Positions 62,701 through 64,000 of a stretch of DNA of 64,000 bases are shown piece by piece (the stretch's first letter is position 1; each line of letters starts with the position of its first letter). The translations under genes and the position numbers were made by a program. Source of the stretch: Cynocephalus volans (Eukaryota; Chordata; Mammalia; Dermoptera; Cynocephalidae); the NCBI RefSeq assembly GCF_027409185.1, contig NC_084472.1, positions 49,401,427-49,465,426 on the forward strand. The letters are read 5' to 3'. Below the pieces are notes generated by a model. That model was given only the letters and a program-made list of their open reading frames with translations. It was not told where the DNA came from and did not search any database.

Positions 62701-63265
62701 TTTTGTGTGTGAAAAAAATTTGTAAAAAGTTTTTTTCTTGTAATTTTTACTTATTTACTTCTATGAGTGAATGATTCAGTTTCTTAAATTTCCTGTTGAT
62801 TTTAATATGTTACTTTTAGTTATGTTTTAGATTTGTATTATAAAACAGCTTGTTATGATTATGTTTTATTTCTGTTCTATTTCTGACAGCACTCAATTCT
62901 GAGTGAGGCCTTAGAGCCTGATGTTTAAAACTTTTGAGCTTTAGTACTTAGACTTTTGATACTTATTTGGGCAGTCAGTTTACTATCTTGAAATTGAATA
63001 TTTATCTACTGTATATATAATTGTTATAGTTATCAAATCTGGCACCTTTAGATAAATGGGGTGTTATACCATTTAAAAAGTCTTTAGGTAATGCTTTTTC
63101 TTATTTCTTATTTCCACTTTCTCTTTATTTTTAGAGTATGCCAAGATGGAAGGAAGCCCCATACGATAAGATTAGTAATCCGTCGGTATTCATCTGAGAA
63201 GCACTGTAGTCGTGAGACTCGTCAGTGTCCTATTCCATCTCATGTAATTCAGAAGTTAGGGACAG
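43385..63265 (+). CDS. POLI: POLI, DNA polymerase iota (exons 1-8 of the gene, partial)
   Basis: Y-family translesion polymerase that inserts nucleotides opposite damaged bases in the nucleus and pairs with REV1, PCNA and polymerase zeta or kappa. Join: 43385-43493, 45010-45135, 47330-47494, 52632-52784, 57665-57901, 59354-59532, 60335-60426, 63135-63265. The joined frame has no stop and gives 397 residues plus one base; human POLI has 740 (or 715 from an inner Met). All introns in the window begin GT and end AG, and phases agree at every junction. Catalytic acids are present: Asp57 in [13 protein letters not shown], and Asp149-Glu150 in LGFDENFVD. Palm, fingers (about 79-133), thumb with a helix-hairpin-helix (MPGIGYKTA, about 261-269) and the start of the little-finger domain (exon 8) are visible. 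The rest of the little finger, PIP-box and ubiquitin-binding motifs lie beyond the right edge. The gene looks intact. Confidence 0.96.
43975..44206 (-). mobile_element. Old L1 (L1M-type) 3' region in POLI intron 1
   Basis: 'gaatacttttaaatttacagaaaagttgcag', 'ttttctgttctagtttccaac'. It ends where a SINE inserted. Confidence 0.6.
44207..44325 (-). repeat. tRNA-Ile-like SINE with ATTA-rich tail
   Basis: Minus-strand monomer: GGGCCGGCCTGTGGCTCACTT at the right, 'gtcaccaccacactctccc', 'gatgaccggtaaggggatc', and a tail of ATTA units at the left. The duplication is 11 bp with one mismatch (agcctacctta at 44196-44206, aggctacctta at 44326-44336). Confidence 0.88.
45010..45135 (+). CDS. POLI: POLI exon 2
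   Basis: Codons 37-78. It carries [17 protein letters not shown], the first palm strand with the metal-binding Asp57. The acceptor is a tandem gcagcag, so either 45010 or 45013 could be used; the second choice removes one residue. Donor: TTAG/GTAATT. Confidence 0.94.
45138..47329 (+). other. POLI: POLI intron 2
   Basis: AT-rich. It shows weak MIR-like (about 45250-45350) and L1-like (about 46225-46440) traces and nothing else I can name. Confidence 0.6.
47330..47494 (+). CDS. POLI: POLI exon 3
   Basis: Codons 79-133: [20 protein letters not shown] and '[20 protein letters not shown]', the fingers region. It includes the Gln82, Tyr91 and Arg94 equivalents of residues that position the incoming nucleotide. 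Acceptor 'attttacag', donor ACAG/GTACAA. Confidence 0.95.
47710..48075 (-). mobile_element. L1 3' end in POLI intron 3
   Basis: 'attgaaacatagttgattgtacat', 'gcaatatgtgatgctcaaatc', 'agctcccacttatgattgagg', 'ttatttcacttaacataa'. The same 3' UTR occurs at 52995-53220 and 53236-53480. Confidence 0.8.
48173..48270 (+). repeat. tRNA-Ile-like SINE, monomer
   Basis: 'ggccagttttctcagttgg', 'gcatggtgctgataacataaag' and an A-tail. The target duplication is 'aaagtttaaa' on each side (48162-48171 and 48271-48280). Confidence 0.85.
48447..48528 (-). mobile_element. Palindromic TIR mini-element, copy c
   Basis: TACTTCAAAAAGTTCATAG, centre 'attatcttttaattctat', right arm CCACAAACTTTTTGAAGTA and CCCTCGTA. 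The centre is reversed relative to copies b and d. Confidence 0.85.
48854..48956 (+). repeat. tRNA-Ile-like SINE, monomer
   Basis: 'cttggccagttagttcagttgg', 'ttagagtgcagctttataacac', 'gggttcagaacccc', with an AAAAAG-rich tail. The 15-bp duplication has one mismatch (acaaattaacaagaa at 48839-48853, acagattaacaagaa at 48957-48971). Confidence 0.88.
49030..49720 (+). mobile_element. Old L1 3' end in POLI intron 3
   Basis: 'taaagtcatgtacaaaaatgtttattgtag', 'attagaggagaatgactaaa', 'cagtctcccaaacgcctc', 'ttggttaacttgtggaggg'. Confidence 0.7.
49796..49880 (+). mobile_element. Palindromic TIR mini-element, copy d
   Basis: 'atacttgaaaaagttcatgg', centre 'aatcgaaagataatacaa', right arm CCATGAACTTTTTGAAGTA and CTCTCATA. 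Confidence 0.88.
49890..50710 (-). mobile_element. Old L1 3' end (antisense), carrying a TIR mini-element
   Basis: 'cagtattccattgtatttgttcc', 'gttaggctgttcctagctctttg', 'gtttctagaggttaattgctg', 'gtgaatggcctgttcattg'. It is interrupted at 50332-50416 by copy e. Confidence 0.65.
50332..50416 (-). mobile_element. Palindromic TIR mini-element, copy e
   Basis: 'gtcttcaaaaagttcatgg', centre 'attatcttttaattctat', right arm CCATGAACTTTTTGAAGTA and CCCTCATA. It lies opposite in orientation to copy d, 450 bp away. Confidence 0.88.
50760..52370 (+). other. POLI: POLI intron 3, right part
   Basis: AT-rich intronic sequence. I recognise no exon and no named repeat until the dimeric SINE at 52372. Confidence 0.55.
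52372..52540 (+). repeat. tRNA-Ile-like SINE, dimer, next to POLI exon 4
   Basis: GGCCAGCCCCGTGGCTCACTC, linker 'agatcctatatagggatgg', second unit 'gctgagcgtggtgcggaccc', tail of AAAC units. A short duplication 'aatatattt' flanks it (about 52361-52369 and 52540-52548). It ends about 90 bp before exon 4. Confidence 0.92.
52632..52784 (+). CDS. POLI: POLI exon 4
   Basis: Codons 134-184: [20 protein letters not shown], with the catalytic pair Asp149-Glu150, then VSGHVYNNQ. Donor CAGT/GTGAGT is strong. The acceptor is 'tttcaatttag'. Confidence 0.95.
52995..53220 (-). mobile_element. L1 3' UTR fragment
   Basis: 'aaccgaaacaattgatgtacat', 'gtacaatatgtgatgctcaaat', 'cctaactctggtaacctcag'. It is placed directly beside the longer L1 that begins at 53236. 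Confidence 0.75.
53481..53570. repeat. (TTTTC)18 microsatellite
   Basis: Eighteen uninterrupted pentamers inside the L1 3' UTR, at the place of its purine-rich tract (AAAAG on the L1 sense strand). It is probably length-variable. Confidence 0.95.
53722..53787. repeat. TG/TA/CA simple repeat
   Basis: 'tgtgtgtgtgtgtgtgtg' followed by 'tatatatatatatatata' and CA and TA units, inside the same L1. Confidence 0.9.
54744..55160 (+). mobile_element. MLT1-type solo LTR nested in L1
   Basis: Begins TGTAGTAGATTGAATTATG and ends 'gactaataca'. The interior has 'aatttagcccccactgtgac', 'gacttgccagcctcagaaac' and 'ttacccagttccaagtatt'. A perfect 5-bp duplication 'gttct' lies at 54739-54743 and 55161-55165. 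Confidence 0.88.
56910..57260 (-). mobile_element. Old L1 (L1M-type) 3' region in POLI intron 4
   Basis: 'caaacctacagaaaagttgatag', 'cccatatgtccatccttgtag', 'tctaataatttgccacatttg'-like sequence and 'gaggataaggattctcatataac'. Confidence 0.6.
57665..57901 (+). CDS. POLI: POLI exon 5
   Basis: Codons 185-263: '[20 protein letters not shown]', '[20 protein letters not shown]', '[18 protein letters not shown]', then HIKEMPG. It contains the end of the palm with the Ser/Asn/Lys (SNKLLAK) motif of Y-family polymerases and the thumb start. Acceptor 'tttttatag', donor CCTG/GTAAGA. Confidence 0.95.
57904..59353 (+). other. POLI: POLI intron 5
   Basis: AT-rich. A T-run at 59072-59089 is the only simple feature I note. 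Confidence 0.55.
59354..59532 (+). CDS. POLI: POLI exon 6
   Basis: Codons 264-323: [20 protein letters not shown], completing the helix-hairpin-helix of the thumb, then [18 protein letters not shown] and a Pro/Ser-rich linker ending SGPPQ. Phase 0 at the end; donor CACAG/GTACAT. Confidence 0.95.
59885..60100 (+). repeat. MIR SINE in POLI intron 6
   Basis: 'tgctttgtatacattagtccatttaatc', 'gagaaaggttaaataacttg', 'ctaaggataaactcagattcaag'. Confidence 0.65.
60335..60426 (+). CDS. POLI: POLI exon 7
   Basis: Codons 324-353 plus two bases: [20 protein letters not shown] and [10 protein letters not shown], the link between thumb and little-finger domain. Acceptor 'tttggtag', donor AACAG/GTGATT. Confidence 0.94.
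60429..63134 (+). other. POLI: POLI intron 7
   Basis: AT-rich intronic sequence. It contains a short L1 3'-end insertion at 61255-61370. I see no extra exon with POLI similarity. Confidence 0.6.
61255..61370 (+). mobile_element. Short 5'-truncated L1 insertion, G-rich, with perfect target duplication
   Basis: Contains an L1-type G-rich purine tract (61271-61303), 'ttttggtgatggggagc', 'attaatcagctacaatg' and an A-tail (61356-61370). The 13-bp duplication 'agaaatttctcaa' is perfect (61242-61254 and 61371-61383), so the insertion is fairly recent. Confidence 0.82.
63135..63265 (+). CDS. POLI: POLI exon 8
   Basis: Codons 354 (split) to 397 plus one base: [38 protein letters not shown] and QKLGTG. 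First strands of the little-finger (polymerase-associated) domain that grips DNA. Acceptor 'tatttttag', donor ACAG/GTATGC. Later exons are outside the window. Confidence 0.95.
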
Positions 63266-63499
63266 GTATGCACTAGTTTTCTAAGAATTTAATTTACAGA
63301 TTAAACTCTTAAAAAACAAATTGCAAATTAGAAATCTGCTCCAAAAATGGAGGGTCTTCACAGGGAGTTAGCAAGCAATTAAATGTTTTTATTCTATCAG
63401 GAATTTTCAGTGGAAAACTCTGTTGTTGTTTTTAAATAGATAATAAAAGTAAAGACTTGGCTGAATGTTTCCCAGATTCAAAGAGAACAAAACTGTGAC

Positions 63500-63850
63500 A
63501 GTTATGCAGTGTGAAATAACTTTGTTATGGGCATTTAGATTGTTTCCATTTTTTGGCTATTATGAAAAATGGTGCTGTGAACATTTGTGTGCAAGTCATT
63601 GGGTGGATATATGTTTTCATTTATCTTGGGTAGATTGCAAGGAGTGGAATTGCTGGATCACATGGTAAGATGAACCATTTATATAACTGCTAAACTTTTT
63701 TCCAAAGTGGATGTAACAATTTACATTCTTACCACCAGTGTATGAGGGTTCCAGTTTTTCCATATCCTCACCAACATTTGGTATTATCAGTCTCTTTAAT
63801 TATAATTGTTCTAGTGGTATATAGTGGTATTTAATTGTGATTTTTCTTTT
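63500..63850 (-). mobile_element. Old L1 3' end in POLI intron 8
   Basis: 'gtgcaagtcattgggtggatat', 'caaggagtggaattgctggatc', 'ccaaagtggatgtaacaatttac', 'ttaccaccagtgtatgagggttcc'. Confidence 0.75.
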
Positions 63851-63967
63851 ATGGATAGTACTTCTGTTGTCATATCTAAAAATTTGCCTAACTCAAAAGT
63901 CGTAGATATTTTCTTATGTATTCTCTTACAAGTTTTATAGTTTTTAGCTTTATGTTTTTTCTGGTTT

Positions 63968-64000
63968 TGTTTTTTTGCGGCAGCTGGCCAGTACAGGGAT
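63968..64000 (-). repeat. tRNA-Ile-like SINE, cut by the window edge
   Basis: 'ttttttgcggcagctggcc' followed by 'agtacagggat' matches the tail end of the SINE at 32290-32358 in the same orientation. Confidence 0.7.

Noticed and set aside
1-64000. CRISPR arrays, phage or bacterial systems
   Set aside because: No regularly spaced repeats, no bacterial-type operons; the window is clearly mammalian nuclear DNA.

Overview
This is mammalian nuclear DNA with intron-exon genes, GT-AG splice sites, CpG-island promoters and dense old transposon fossils (MIR, MER5A, MER20, MLT1-type LTRs, L1, HAL1). Two genes are recognisable and lie head to head. MBD2 is on the minus strand: only its first coding exon, its CpG-island promoter and the start of intron 1 are inside the window. 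POLI (DNA polymerase iota) is on the plus strand: its promoter and first eight coding exons (397 codons) are inside. The pair matches the MBD2-POLI neighbourhood of human 18q21. The sequence lacks Alu, rodent B1/B2 and carnivore or ruminant SINEs. It carries instead about ten copies, monomeric and dimeric, of a tRNA-Ile-like SINE with A-tails and target-site duplications. As I recall the CYN SINEs of colugos (Dermoptera), this is their type, so a colugo is the best guess. That species call is an inference, not a proof.

Layout. 1-5068 is MBD2 intron 1. 5020-5910 is the MBD2 CpG island with exon 1, which encodes the Gly/Arg-rich amino end and the start of the methyl-CpG-binding domain. 5911-43200 is intergenic, about 37 kb. 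It has no intact gene but holds an ERV-like LTR, a HAL1 element, several MLT1-type LTRs, L1 3' ends, MIRs, an unexplained inverted repeat and an unexplained diverged direct repeat. It also holds a processed pseudogene of WARS1 (tryptophanyl-tRNA synthetase) whose insertion split an MLT1-type LTR. 43200-43790 is the POLI CpG island. 43385-63265 holds POLI exons 1-8, and intron 8 runs off the right edge. POLI introns contain SINEs, L1 fragments, an internally deleted L1 carrying an LTR and a TTTTC microsatellite, and three copies of a short palindromic terminal-inverted-repeat element.

The two genes act separately: MBD2 reads methylated CpG and recruits NuRD, and POLI is a Y-family translesion polymerase. 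They do not share a promoter; their islands are about 37 kb apart. No CRISPR array, operon, bacterial feature or clearly new gene system was found. The most interesting items are the structure of the WARS1 retrocopy, the hairpin mini-elements clustered in POLI intron 3, a SINE open in frame up to POLI exon 4, a tandem splice acceptor at POLI exon 2, and the two unexplained repeat pairs at 15.8-19.9 kb.
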